Positions 37,058 through 45,454 of a stretch of 64,000 nt of DNA are shown one piece after another. The stretch comes from Bacillota bacterium (GTDB lineage Bacteria; Bacillota; Clostridia; Lachnospirales; Lachnospiraceae). Position 1 is the stretch's first letter. Every line of letters starts with the position of its first letter. The notes beneath the pieces are model-generated. The model ran no database searches, was not told the origin of the DNA, and saw nothing but the letters and a program-made list of their open reading frames with translations. The position numbers were made by a program, and so were the translations under genes. The stretch spans positions 62,001 through 126,000 of the forward strand of contig JAEWMB010000036.1 in assembly GCA_023457255.1 (NCBI GenBank), in the 5' to 3' direction.

Positions 37058-38479
37058 ATGCTCATTATTCCACTGGATTTGGGTAGTAAAGTACCGCTAT
37101 ATGAACAGATTTATGACTATATTAAGAGGGAAATCAAAGCAGGCAAGCTGCCTGTGGCTACAAAATTGCCGTCTTCGCGTAACCTTGCGCAAAGTCTGCA
37201 GATCAGTAGAAGCACAGTGGAGCTTGCCTATCAGCAGTTAATCTCCGAAGGATATATTGAATCAATACCAAAGAGCGGGTATTATGTGCAGGGGATTGCT
37301 GATTTAATTCGGATTACCCAAAGAAAAAAGGCTCTTGGCAAGGAAACAATTGAGAAGGCAGAGAGGTTAACCTATGATTTTTCGCCATTTGCAGTAGACC
37401 TGTCAGAGTTTCCGTTTCCTACCTGGAGAAAGCTTAGCAATCAATGTATGAATGATATGAATCAATCCTTATTTCTTCTTGGAGAAAATCAAGGCGATCT
37501 TTCTCTTAGAGAAGCAATTGGGGCATACCTTCATAGTTCTCGTGGTGTAAAAGTAGAAGCTGCTCAGATTATTGTTGGAGCCGGTGCAGATTATCTATTG
37601 GTATTATTATCTCAAATTCTTGGCAATGAGCAAATCATTGCAATGGAGAACCCTGTGTATAAACGAGCTTACCGTATCTTTCAAGGAGTACCTTATCTGA
37701 TTCGTCCTATTACCGTGAATGCAGATGGAATCAGTATTGAGGAGTTAACGAAAACGGATGCTACGGCTGTTTATGTCACACCATCACATCAATATCCATT
37801 AGGAGCTGTTATGCCAATCAAACGAAGGCTTGAACTTTTGCAATGGGCGGCAAAAGGGGATGATCGATATATCATAGAAGATGACCATGACTCAGAGTTT
37901 CGCTATAAGGGAAAACCAATCCCCTCCCTTCAAGGAATCGATGAAAATGACCGGGTGATTTATCTTGGAACATTTTCACGTGCAATCGCACCTGCCATTC
38001 GTATGGGCTATATGGTTTTACCACATAGGCTGTATCAGGTATATAGGGAGAAGTACTCTTTCTATGCTTCCACGGTATCAAGAATTGATCAAGCTATAGT
38101 ATGTGAATTTTTAAATGGCGGATATTTTGAACGTCATGTAAACAAGATGAGAAAACGCTACAAAGTGAAGCATGATTTGCTGCTTCGAGAGTTAAAGCCG
38201 TATGAGGACAGGATTTCTATTACCGGTGAGAATGCGGGTCTTCATATAGTGGTAAGCTTTCATACTCCCTTAACAGAGGAAGAGATAATAAAAAAAGTAC
38301 GAAAAAAAGAAATAGAGTTGTATCCGTTGAGTAAACACTATATAACAAATTATCGATCTAAATATCCAACCTTTTTACTTGGCTTTGCCAATTTATCCGA
38401 AAAACTGATTATAGATGGGGTAAATTTGTTAATGAAAGAACTTTTTAAAGAGCAGGCCAATATGAGTTTCCTGTCTTAG
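37058..38479 (+). CDS. MocR/PdxR-type regulator (GntR HTH plus aminotransferase-like domain)
   Basis: A 473-residue protein. The N-terminal GntR wHTH (VPLYEQIYDYIKREIKAGKL, LPSSRNLAQSLQISRSTVELAY) is joined to a fold-type I aminotransferase domain (about 120-460). The cofactor Asp block IIEDDHDSEFRY is intact. The Schiff-base lysine motif, GTFSK in characterised members, reads GTFSRAIAPAIRMGY, so Arg replaces Lys. It may therefore be unable to form an internal aldimine with PLP and may sense another ligand. It starts 16 bases after ribF and is likely in that operon; its targets are unknown. Confidence 0.85.
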   Translation: MLIIPLDLGSKVPLYEQIYDYIKREIKAGKLPVATKLPSSRNLAQSLQISRSTVELAYQQLISEGYIESIPKSGYYVQGIADLIRITQRKKALGKETIEKAERLTYDFSPFAVDLSEFPFPTWRKLSNQCMNDMNQSLFLLGENQGDLSLREAIGAYLHSSRGVKVEAAQIIVGAGADYLLVLLSQILGNEQIIAMENPVYKRAYRIFQGVPYLIRPITVNADGISIEELTKTDATAVYVTPSHQYPLGAVMPIKRRLELLQWAAKGDDRYIIEDDHDSEFRYKGKPIPSLQGIDENDRVIYLGTFSRAIAPAIRMGYMVLPHRLYQVYREKYSFYASTVSRIDQAIVCEFLNGGYFERHVNKMRKRYKVKHDLLLRELKPYEDRISITGENAGLHIVVSFHTPLTEEEIIKKVRKKEIELYPLSKHYITNYRSKYPTFLLGFANLSEKLIIDGVNLLMKELFKEQANMSFLS

Positions 38480-38537
38480 CGAAAGATTCGGGAGATGCCG
38501 GAGGAGAAAACGGATTGACAAATTTATAAGTTGCCCC

Positions 38538-38566
38538 TTTACAAGTGGGAAATGCTATGGTATTAT
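38538..38566 (+). promoter_or_regulatory. Promoter of rpsO
   Basis: TTTACA (38538-38543) and TATTAT (38561-38566), 17-base spacer. A TTGACA at 38515-38520 lacks a matching -10. Confidence 0.6.
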
Positions 38567-38572
38567 TTTTGA

Positions 38573-38646
38573 TGTGTCATACAGCCTATACTCAGAATCT
38601 GGACACTCCGACCAGTCTCTTAGTATATGGCGATTAAAATTATAAG
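38573..38646 (+). promoter_or_regulatory. Possible S15 autoregulatory leader
   Basis: CTATACT (about 38587) can pair with AGTATA (about 38623) around a CTGG/CCAG hairpin, placing a small multi-stem structure just before the rpsO ribosome site. S15 represses its own mRNA through varied leader structures in several bacteria. The assignment here is by position only. Confidence 0.3.
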
Positions 38647-38658
38647 GAGGACTAATCC

Positions 38659-38925
38659 ATGATTAGCAAAGAGAAAAAGCAAGAGATTATCAACGCATAT
38701 GGTAGAAATGCGAACGACACAGGTTCACCTGAGGTTCAGATTGCACTTTTAACTGAGAGAATTACTGAGTTAACAGAGCATTTAAGGAGCAACAATAAAG
38801 ATCACCATTCCAGAAGAGGTCTTCTTAAGATGGTAGGTCAAAGAAGAGGTTTACTTGAATACCTTAAGAAAACTAATCTTGAAGGATATCGTGAGTTAAT
38901 CGCTCGCTTAGGCTTAAGAAAGTAA
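38659..38925 (+). CDS. rpsO: 30S ribosomal protein S15
   Basis: An 88-residue protein, the usual length. Motifs: YGRNANDTGSPEVQIALLTERI, the 16S-binding block HLRSNNKDHHSRRGLLKMVG and QRRGLLEYLKKTN. It binds the central domain of 16S rRNA early in 30S assembly. AAGGAGG precedes the ATG, and a strong terminator follows. In Bacillus rpsO is followed directly by pnp; here folT and folC lie between. Confidence 0.95.
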   Translation: MISKEKKQEIINAYGRNANDTGSPEVQIALLTERITELTEHLRSNNKDHHSRRGLLKMVGQRRGLLEYLKKTNLEGYRELIARLGLRK

Positions 38926-38938
38926 TAATAAGCAATTT

Positions 38939-38972
38939 AGAGGCTGTACGTTGGTGCAGTCTCTTTTTTCTT
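38939..38972 (+). terminator. rpsO terminator
   Basis: AGAGGCTGTAC (38939-38949), loop GTTG, GTGCAGTCTCT (38954-38964), then TTTTTTCTTTTT. Two wobbles in the stem. Confidence 0.85.
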
Positions 38973-39171
38973 TTTCTTCGATAAAATAATGGAGGACGCT
39001 TATGTTTTGAAATACTGTGAAATACGGTAGAAGAAATAGTTAAGAATATAGCTGACTAGGAACATATTCTTACAAAGTTTTCGTATTATCTTCGTAAAAA
39101 TTGTGTAATTTACTAATAGTATTCTAGAAAAAGCTATGATAAAATTATTTTGTCGATGAGCAAATATTGTT

Positions 39172-39267
39172 GCAGAGTAGGATTTTGTGCGTTAAGTGTC
39201 AGGCGGACGGGGAGTTGCTGCGTGAACGAAAAGTATAACTTGCGGTACAAAATTCGCATCCCGCTGC
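39172..39267 (+). promoter_or_regulatory. Tetrahydrofolate (THF) riboswitch
   Basis: The conserved THF-riboswitch parts appear in order: GCAGAGTAG (39172-39180), GCGTTAAGTG, GGGAGTTG, GAACGAAAAG, GCGGT, and the closing CGCATCCCGCTGC ending at 39267. The ends pair (GCAG with CTGC). It lies ahead of a FolT-type transporter gene, the usual target. The 120 bases between aptamer and start codon hold three hairpins, the last (TAGCTATT/AATAGCTA, about 39364-39386) abutting the ribosome site. There is no T-run after them, so control of translation is more likely than attenuation. Confidence 0.88.
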
Positions 39268-39401
39268 TACAAAAAAGATCTCCTTTTGTTGTAGCAAAAC
39301 ATGGATTCATTTTAGAATGTATGGTTGGCCGCTTTGTGCGGGCAATAGTTGCGAGACAAATATAGCTATTTGATAACAATAGCTAGGAAAGGAGGTACTT
39401 T

Positions 39402-39962
39402 ATGCAAAATCAAGATAAGAACAGTAAATCTAAAAATTTAAAAGGAAAAAAATTATATACCGTAGAAACGATGTTAATACTTGCTTTACTGGTAGCCATC
39501 GAAGTGATTTTTACTAGATTTTTATCACTTCAGCAATGGAATATACGATTTTCCTTTGGATTTATTCCAGTGGTAATTGCAGCAATTTTATATGGACCAC
39601 TTGCTAGTGCAGCAGTTGCAGCCTGTGCCGATTTTGTAGGTGCGATTGCATTCCCGATTGGAGCATATTTTCCAGGGTTTACGCTTACTGCATTAATAAG
39701 CGGTTTCTTTTATGGATTATTTCTTCATAAGAAACAAAGTTTACCAAACATTGCTGGTGCAGCAGTTATTACGCAGTTTGTCGGTGGTTTGTTAATTAAT
39801 TCTTATTGGCTTTCGATTATATCAAGTAAGTCGACTTTTTGGGGATTAATTTCCGTACGTTCCATTCAAGCTGTAGTGATGACAATTGTTATCATTAGTG
39901 TGACTTATGTTTTAAGTAAGACAATTGTTCCGAGAATTAAGAGAGCAATTGTTACGATGTAA
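39402..39962 (+). CDS. folT: Folate ECF transporter substrate-binding subunit FolT
   Basis: A 186-residue membrane protein with about five to six hydrophobic helices (MLILALLVAIEVIFTRF, FIPVVIAAILYGPLASAAVAA and others) in the S-component pattern of ECF transporters. FolT is supported by the THF riboswitch upstream and folC downstream. The basic N-terminus (KNSKSKNLKGKK) is cytoplasmic. ECF ATPase and T subunits are not in the window, so it presumably shares a housekeeping energising module. AAAGGAGG precedes the ATG. Confidence 0.85.
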   Translation: MQNQDKNSKSKNLKGKKLYTVETMLILALLVAIEVIFTRFLSLQQWNIRFSFGFIPVVIAAILYGPLASAAVAACADFVGAIAFPIGAYFPGFTLTALISGFFYGLFLHKKQSLPNIAGAAVITQFVGGLLINSYWLSIISSKSTFWGLISVRSIQAVVMTIVIISVTYVLSKTIVPRIKRAIVTM

Positions 39963-39973
39963 TTTTTATTCAT

Positions 39974-40005
39974 AACAAGAAGCAAATTTGTTTGCTTCAC
40001 TTGTT
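39974..40005 (+). other. Strong hairpin after folT
   Basis: AACAAG-AAGCAAA pairs with TTTGCTT-CA-CTTGTT. There is no T-run, so it may protect the 3' end of the transcript; the real terminator is probably the next structure. Confidence 0.5.
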
Positions 40006-40059
40006 AGAACAATAGTAAGTTCATATTGTGGACTTATATTGCCGATACGGATGTCATAG

Positions 40060-40133
40060 GCTGTGGCGCCAGTCTTTTGAAAATCAACTGCTAACAAAGT
40101 AGGATATCTCAAAAGACGGCCACAGCTTTTTTT
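40060..40133 (+). terminator. Long terminator between folT and folC
   Basis: GCTGTGGC...GTCTTTTGA (40060-40080) pairs with TCAAAAGAC...GCCACAGC (about 40109-40126), followed by seven Ts. The loop of about 28 bases is unusually long for a terminator. The 40134-40283 remainder holds only a TCCTTAT/ATAAGGA hairpin near the folC ribosome site. Confidence 0.7.
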
Positions 40134-40283
40134 GTTGCATGATGCGGCAAGATGCTCATGAATGATATTCCAATGTTTTCTGCTACAAAAGAGAGTTTTC
40201 GGGCATCATATTGTCTGAAAGGGTGGTCAACTGGTGATTTCCTTATTAGGGATAAGGAATAGCGAAGGAAGCGAGGAACGGAT

Positions 40284-41558
40284 ATGAATTATCAAGAAGC
40301 ACTTAGATATCTGAGAAGTTACAAGAGAAATACTGGAGAACTGTCACTTAAGAACTTAAACAAACTATTAGCTTACATGGATCATCCGGAGAAGAAATTG
40401 AAGTTTATACACGTTGCCGGTACGAATGGCAAGGGGTCCACTTGCAAGATGCTATCTTCCATATTACGTTGTGCAGGGTATAAAGTGGGATTATTTACTT
40501 CACCTTTTTTAGAAACTGAGAATGAACAGATACAAATCAACAGCCAAGCAATAAGTAATGAGGATTTTGCTAAAGTGTGTAAGAAGGTAAAGGATTTTTC
40601 CTCTTATTTAATGCTAAATGAGATGCCGACAGAATTTGAGCTGACGACTGCAATGGCTTTTCAATATTTTTATGAAACCAATTGTGACTTGGTAGTATTA
40701 GAGGTTGGTCTCGGCGGTGAACTTGATGCTACCAATGTGATAGAGACTCCATTGGCAGCAGTGCTAACCAATATAGGTATTGACCATGTTGATTATTTAG
40801 GAAAAACATTGCATGAAATTGTTTCTAAGAAGGCAGGCATTATAAAGGAGAATGGGATAGTTGTAAGCTATGAGCAGGCAAAAGAAGCAGAAGAAGTGCT
40901 TAAGAGGTGCTGTGAAGAAAAGCACAGTCAGCTCGTGTTTGCAGATTTTTCTGAGTTAAAGCTTCATCAAGAGAATTTATCCGGACAAAAGTTTTCTTAT
41001 AAGCAAAATAAAAATCTTTCTTTATCCTTGATTGGAGAGCATCAAAGAAAGAATGCCGCAGTAGTCCTTGAAGTGATTGCACAGTTACAAAAACTAGGAT
41101 ATCAGGTTTCGGCAAATGCTATCTCGGAGGGACTGGCTTATGTTACTTGGCCGGGAAGATTTGAAGTATTATGCAAAAAACCTTTAGTAATCTTAGATGG
41201 CGGGCATAATGTACAGTGTGTCGAAGCATTCTCAGAAGTATTAAAACAATTTATTCCGGGGAAGAAAGCAACCGTAATTCTTGGTGTCCTGGCTGATAAA
41301 GATTATCAAGGAATGATTTCGCATCTTCTTCCCTTAGCAAAAAGGTTTCTTGCAGTAACTCCAAACAATAAAAGGGCGTTGCCAAGTGAAGAATTGGCAG
41401 AAGAGCTATCTAAGTATCACCCGTCTGTTTCCCACTATGCATCACCGGTAGAGGGTATTATGGCAGCGTTAAGAGATGCAAGAGAAGATGATATCATCTG
41501 TGCGATTGGATCGTTATATATGGCAGCAGAGATAAGGGATTGTTTTATTCATGAGTAA
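40284..41558 (+). CDS. folC: Bifunctional folylpolyglutamate / dihydrofolate synthase
   Basis: A 424-residue Mur-ligase-family protein. P-loop: HVAGTNGKGSTCKML; also LFTSPFLETENEQIQIN, LEVGLGGELDATNV, TNIGIDHVDYLGKT and the C-terminal ILDGGHNVQCVEAF. It adds glutamate to folates, keeping them in the cell, which fits the folT gene upstream. It has GAGGAA 5 bases before the ATG. A 39-base hairpin (41619-41657) lies downstream without a T-run. Confidence 0.92.
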   Translation: MNYQEALRYLRSYKRNTGELSLKNLNKLLAYMDHPEKKLKFIHVAGTNGKGSTCKMLSSILRCAGYKVGLFTSPFLETENEQIQINSQAISNEDFAKVCKKVKDFSSYLMLNEMPTEFELTTAMAFQYFYETNCDLVVLEVGLGGELDATNVIETPLAAVLTNIGIDHVDYLGKTLHEIVSKKAGIIKENGIVVSYEQAKEAEEVLKRCCEEKHSQLVFADFSELKLHQENLSGQKFSYKQNKNLSLSLIGEHQRKNAAVVLEVIAQLQKLGYQVSANAISEGLAYVTWPGRFEVLCKKPLVILDGGHNVQCVEAFSEVLKQFIPGKKATVILGVLADKDYQGMISHLLPLAKRFLAVTPNNKRALPSEELAEELSKYHPSVSHYASPVEGIMAALRDAREDDIICAIGSLYMAAEIRDCFIHE

Positions 41559-41733
41559 GGCAGAATCGGAAAGGAAGCATTATGAGTTCTCTGTCTATAA
41601 GGATGACATTTAAGTTAAGAGCATAGTATGAGATAAGAAATTTCTTAGCTAATGCTCGTCTATAAATCGTAAGGAAGGGAAAGCTAATGTTAGTACTATT
41701 ATTGAAAATATAGTAGCAATTTTATGGGGGGAG

Positions 41734-41742
41734 TGTTATAAT
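41734..41742 (+). promoter_or_regulatory. Extended -10 promoter of pnp
   Basis: TGTTATAAT at 41734-41742 with a weak -35 (TAGCAA 41714-41719). The leader would be about 190 bases long. Confidence 0.6.
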
Positions 41743-41805
41743 TATGAGAAGTGGGTTATCCTATGGATAAATATGGGCTATAATAACCTATGAGTAGAGT
41801 AACGT

Positions 41806-41894
41806 GGAGATATTTCCCGAGACTTCTGAAAAAACCATTACTTCCTTAGTGGCAGGGATGTGGTAGTGAGGTTTTCAGTTGTTTCGGAATCTCC
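41806..41894 (+). promoter_or_regulatory. Long leader hairpin of pnp
   Basis: GGAGAT at 41806 pairs with ATCTCC ending at 41894; the pairing continues inward (TTCC/GGAA, CTGAAAA/TTTTCAG, CC.TTAC/GTAGTGAGG) with a few bulges. In E. coli a pnp leader stem is cut by RNase III and used for autorepression. This resembles it in position and size only. Confidence 0.6.
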
Positions 41895-41940
41895 ACAAGA
41901 GGACAGAAGTTCTCATATATTAATTAAAGGAGATTACAAT

Positions 41941-44034
41941 ATGTACAAAAGTTTTTCCATGGAACTTGCCGGCAGAACATTAAGTGTTGATGTTGGCAGA
42001 GTAGCAGCGCAGGCAAATGGTGCTGTATTTATGCATTATGGCGATACTGTAGTATTATCTACAGCTACAGCATCGGATAAGCCAAGAGAGGGAATTGATT
42101 TCTTTCCATTAAGTGTAGAGTATGAAGAAAAATTATATGCAGTAGGTAAGGTACCGGGAGGATTTAATAAGAGAGAAGGGAAAGCGAGTGAAAATGCTAT
42201 TTTAACTTCTCGTGTTATTGACCGCCCAATGAGACCATTATTCCCAAAAGATTATCGTAATGATGTTACATTAAACAATCTCGTAATGTCTGTAGACCCG
42301 GATTGCAGTCCGGAATTAACTGCAATGCTTGGTTCTGCTATCTCAGTAGCAATTTCTGATATTCCATTTAACGGACCATGTGCAACAACTCAAGTTGGTC
42401 TTGTAGATGGTAAATTCGTATTTAATCCGACAGCTTCCGAGAAGGCAGTATCTGATCTTGCATTAACAGTAGCTTCCACAAGAGATAAGGTTATCATGAT
42501 TGAAGCTGGTGCAAACGAAGTACCAGAGGATAAGATGTTAGAAGCTATCTTTGCTGCTCATGAGGTTAATCAGGAAGTAATTCAGTTTATTGATAAAATC
42601 GTTGCGGAATGCGGGAAAGAAAAACACAGCTATATTAGCTGCGAAATTCCGGGAGAGATGTTTGAAGCAATCAAAGAGGTTGTTACTCCGGAGCAGATGG
42701 AAGAAGCGGTATTCACTGATGTGAAACAGGTTAGAGAAGAGAATATTCGTATCATTAAAGATAAGTTGGCTGAAGTCTTTGAAGAAAGTAATCCGGACTG
42801 GCTTCCATTAATTGATGAAGCAGTTTATAAATATCAGAAGAAGACAGTTCGAAAGATGATCTTAAAAGACCACAAGCGTCCGGACGGCAGAGAGATCCAT
42901 CAGATTCGCCGCCTTGCAGCAGAAGTAGATCTTCTGCCAAGAGTACATGGCAGCGGTATGTTTACTCGTGGGCAAACTCAGATATTGACTGTAACTACGT
43001 TAGCTCCATTGTCAGAGGCACAGAAATTAGATGGTTTAGATGAGGCGGAGACAAGCAAGAGATATATGCACCACTATAATTTCCCATCCTATTCCGTTGG
43101 TGAGACAAGGCCAAGCAGAGGTCCGGGGCGTCGTGAAATCGGTCACGGTGCCTTAGCGGAAAAAGCATTAATACCGGTTCTTCCAAGTGAAGCAGAATTC
43201 CCATATGCTATCCGTACCGTATCTGAGACTATGGAATCGAACGGTTCTACTTCTCAGGCAAGTGTTTGTGCTTCAACCCTTTCGTTAATGGCGGCAGGGG
43301 TACCTATTAAGAAGCAGGTTGCAGGTATTTCGTGTGGTTTAGTTACTGGGGATACCGATGATGATTATCTGGTATTGACAGATATTCAGGGACTTGAAGA
43401 TTTCTTCGGCGATATGGACTTTAAGGTTGCCGGTACTCATGACGGTATCACAGCAATTCAGATGGACATTAAGATTCATGGTTTAACAAGAGCAATCATT
43501 GAAGAAGCGATTAAGAGAACCAAGGAAGCCAGAGAATATATTATCAATGAGATTATGACTCCGGTTATTGCAGAGCCAAGAACTGAGGTTGGTAAGTACG
43601 CTCCTAAGATTATTCAGATTCAAATCGATCCTCAGAAGATTGGTGATGTTGTCGGTCAGAGAGGTAAGACAATCAATGCAATCATCGAGCAGACTGGTGT
43701 AAAAATTGATATTACGGATGATGGGGCAGTATCCGTTTGCGGAACAGATAAGAATATGATGGATAAGGCGATCAATATGATTCGTATGATTGTAACTGAT
43801 TTTGAAGAAGGTCAGGTATTTGAAGGTAAAGTCATCAGCATCAAAGAGTTTGGTGCATTCCTTGAATTTGCACCCGGCAAAGAAGGTATGGTTCATATCT
43901 CTAAGATTAGCAAAGAAAGAATCAACCATGTAGAAGATGTGTTAACTTTAGGTGATGTTGTTAAAGTTGTATGCCTTGGTAAGGATAAGATGGGGCGTAT
44001 TAGTTTCAGCATCAAGGATTATAAAGAGAATTAA
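41941..44034 (+). CDS. pnp: Polynucleotide phosphorylase
   Basis: A 697-residue protein. The ATG at 41941 follows AAAGGAGA; an in-frame GTG at 41860 lies inside the leader hairpin and is rejected. Two RNase PH-like domains are seen (FNKREGKASENAI; RPSRGPGRREIGHGALAEKAL and DITDD catalytic region), then KH (VVGQRGKTINAIIEQTG) and S1 (GKVISIKEFGAFLEFAPG). It degrades RNA from the 3' end with phosphate, and can add tails. Its expression is probably set by the leader hairpin. Confidence 0.95.
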   Translation: MYKSFSMELAGRTLSVDVGRVAAQANGAVFMHYGDTVVLSTATASDKPREGIDFFPLSVEYEEKLYAVGKVPGGFNKREGKASENAILTSRVIDRPMRPLFPKDYRNDVTLNNLVMSVDPDCSPELTAMLGSAISVAISDIPFNGPCATTQVGLVDGKFVFNPTASEKAVSDLALTVASTRDKVIMIEAGANEVPEDKMLEAIFAAHEVNQEVIQFIDKIVAECGKEKHSYISCEIPGEMFEAIKEVVTPEQMEEAVFTDVKQVREENIRIIKDKLAEVFEESNPDWLPLIDEAVYKYQKKTVRKMILKDHKRPDGREIHQIRRLAAEVDLLPRVHGSGMFTRGQTQILTVTTLAPLSEAQKLDGLDEAETSKRYMHHYNFPSYSVGETRPSRGPGRREIGHGALAEKALIPVLPSEAEFPYAIRTVSETMESNGSTSQASVCASTLSLMAAGVPIKKQVAGISCGLVTGDTDDDYLVLTDIQGLEDFFGDMDFKVAGTHDGITAIQMDIKIHGLTRAIIEEAIKRTKEAREYIINEIMTPVIAEPRTEVGKYAPKIIQIQIDPQKIGDVVGQRGKTINAIIEQTGVKIDITDDGAVSVCGTDKNMMDKAINMIRMIVTDFEEGQVFEGKVISIKEFGAFLEFAPGKEGMVHISKISKERINHVEDVLTLGDVVKVVCLGKDKMGRISFSIKDYKEN

Positions 44035-44070
44035 TTGTTTGTGTTAAGATATGTGCATGCATGGCACACG

Positions 44071-44106
44071 AAAAAGAGGAATCAGCAAACTGATTCCTCT
44101 TTTTGT
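44071..44106 (+). terminator. Terminator after pnp
   Basis: Perfect 15-bp stem AAAAAGAGGAATCAG / CTGATTCCTCTTTTT around a CAAA loop. It can work in both directions. Confidence 0.85.
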
Positions 44107-44376
44107 GGCTCTTTGACAAGTGTTGGTGGGATTTTTGAATTCTACTCCATTGCTGCATTCAGAGGCATTGTTATGTCTGTATCAGGCTTCGGCCCTAACC
44201 CCTGCATAAGCTAATAAGTACTAGTTTCTATTTGATTATAACTCCAATCAGAAAAGATTTTAATAAATAGGTAAGATACTTATTATTGTATGAAATACCA
44301 TAAAAATGGAATACTATTGCCATACGTCTAAAACAGCAGGATATTCGCATTCATGCGGGTACAAAAGGAGGTTATT
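44107..44376 (+). other. Gap with little recognisable content
   Basis: No gene on the + strand. On the - strand a 21-residue frame (44142-44207, MQGLGPKPDTDITMPLNAAM plus E) reads like the C-terminus of a real protein but has no ribosome site, so it may be a gene scrap. AAAAGGAGG at the right end serves the next gene. Confidence 0.3.
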
Positions 44377-45273
44377 ATGACACAATACGATTATATAGCG
44401 TTATGGGTTGGTGGTATTTCTTTTGCGGTATTGGTTATTATGGTTATTGCTTTTCTTGTTTTTAGAAAGCGGCATGCCAAGCATCACAGCAAGAAGGAAC
44501 GAAGAGTCAGGAAAATGAAGGAGCTGCCGGCAAAGAAAATAAAGGAGCTGCCGGCAAAGAAAAAAGTGTCGAAGAATATCCAAGGAAGTGAGAACCAGAC
44601 AAAAAGAATCACCCCGGTGACCAAAGCCTTAGCTAACGCTGATGAAACAGCAGGGAATCAGCGTTTAGATGGTGCAAGGGTATCTCATCGGCGCAATCAT
44701 CCGGATCGCGTAGCGGAAGAAACGATGTGGAAAGAAAAAAAGCAGCAGGAAGCAAACGAAATATTTAAGAAGATGGAAAATGAGAGAAAGAATAATATGT
44801 TTATGATATTTTCTCCTTGTAATGGAGAGATGGGGGAAGCAGCGGAAAATAATATGGAAGCCAAAGAAAACGGTTTGGATCATCCAGGAGTTATAATGGT
44901 GCCTTCCGATGATAAGGTATATGCTCCGATGAATGGACGAATTACATGGCAACCAGAAAATCCTAATATGGTATCGATCCAATCAGACACTGGAGTTGAA
45001 GTACTGTTATCGGTATTAAAAGAGGAGGAAGTTCTGCAAACCGAAGTGTTTACTATGAAGCTCGCCCAAGGAGCCTACATCGGTGTTGGCGAGCAGCTCT
45101 GCCAATTTACTCAAGGCTTAATACGCAAGGGAAACCGTACTTATCAGATGAAGATGGAGTTATCTTCTTATCAGGAGGGACAGCTATTATTAGTGAAACG
45201 GTTCAGTTATGTATCTCACGGAGATAAATTAATGACACTTAAAACGGAGCATAATACAGTTGAAACTGCGTAA
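44377..45273 (+). CDS. Membrane-tethered EIIA-Glc-like protein lacking both catalytic histidines
   Basis: A 298-residue protein. The start at 44377 follows AAAAGGAGG; an upstream in-frame ATG (44353) has no site. One membrane helix (residues about 7-29) precedes a very basic linker with the exact repeat KELPAKK-I-KELPAKK and an alpha-helical stretch. The C-terminal 130 residues follow EIIA-Glc closely (VYAPMNGRI, VSIQSDTGVEVLL, GAYIGVGEQLCQF). The two histidines of EIIA-Glc are replaced by Asn (PNMVSI for NHAFSI) and Ser (VEVLLSV for VELFVHF), so it cannot carry phosphate as EIIA does. No PTS genes are nearby. Function unknown; a binding or scaffold role is a guess. Confidence 0.75.
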   Translation: MTQYDYIALWVGGISFAVLVIMVIAFLVFRKRHAKHHSKKERRVRKMKELPAKKIKELPAKKKVSKNIQGSENQTKRITPVTKALANADETAGNQRLDGARVSHRRNHPDRVAEETMWKEKKQQEANEIFKKMENERKNNMFMIFSPCNGEMGEAAENNMEAKENGLDHPGVIMVPSDDKVYAPMNGRITWQPENPNMVSIQSDTGVEVLLSVLKEEEVLQTEVFTMKLAQGAYIGVGEQLCQFTQGLIRKGNRTYQMKMELSSYQEGQLLLVKRFSYVSHGDKLMTLKTEHNTVETA

Positions 45274-45454
45274 CTTCAGAAGGAATTATCTTGTCATTTT
45301 CAAATGGATTTGTTACACTACAGTTATGTGTGCAACAGATTGCAGCCATCCTAAAAGGTAGGAGTGAAAGATAAGATCTTTCACTCAGGAAGTTTATTGC
45401 GGCATAAACGTAAACTTCGAATGCGCAAAAAGATGCGTAGGAATGGGGTTAATT

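Noticed and set aside
39268..39297. Transcription terminator as THF riboswitch platform
   Set aside because: The GCTACAAAA/TTTTGTTGTAGC stem is followed by AAAACATGG, not by a T-run.
41860..41940. GTG start 27 codons upstream in frame with pnp
   Set aside because: It lies within the leader hairpin, has no ribosome site, and the ATG at 41941 matches the normal PNPase start.
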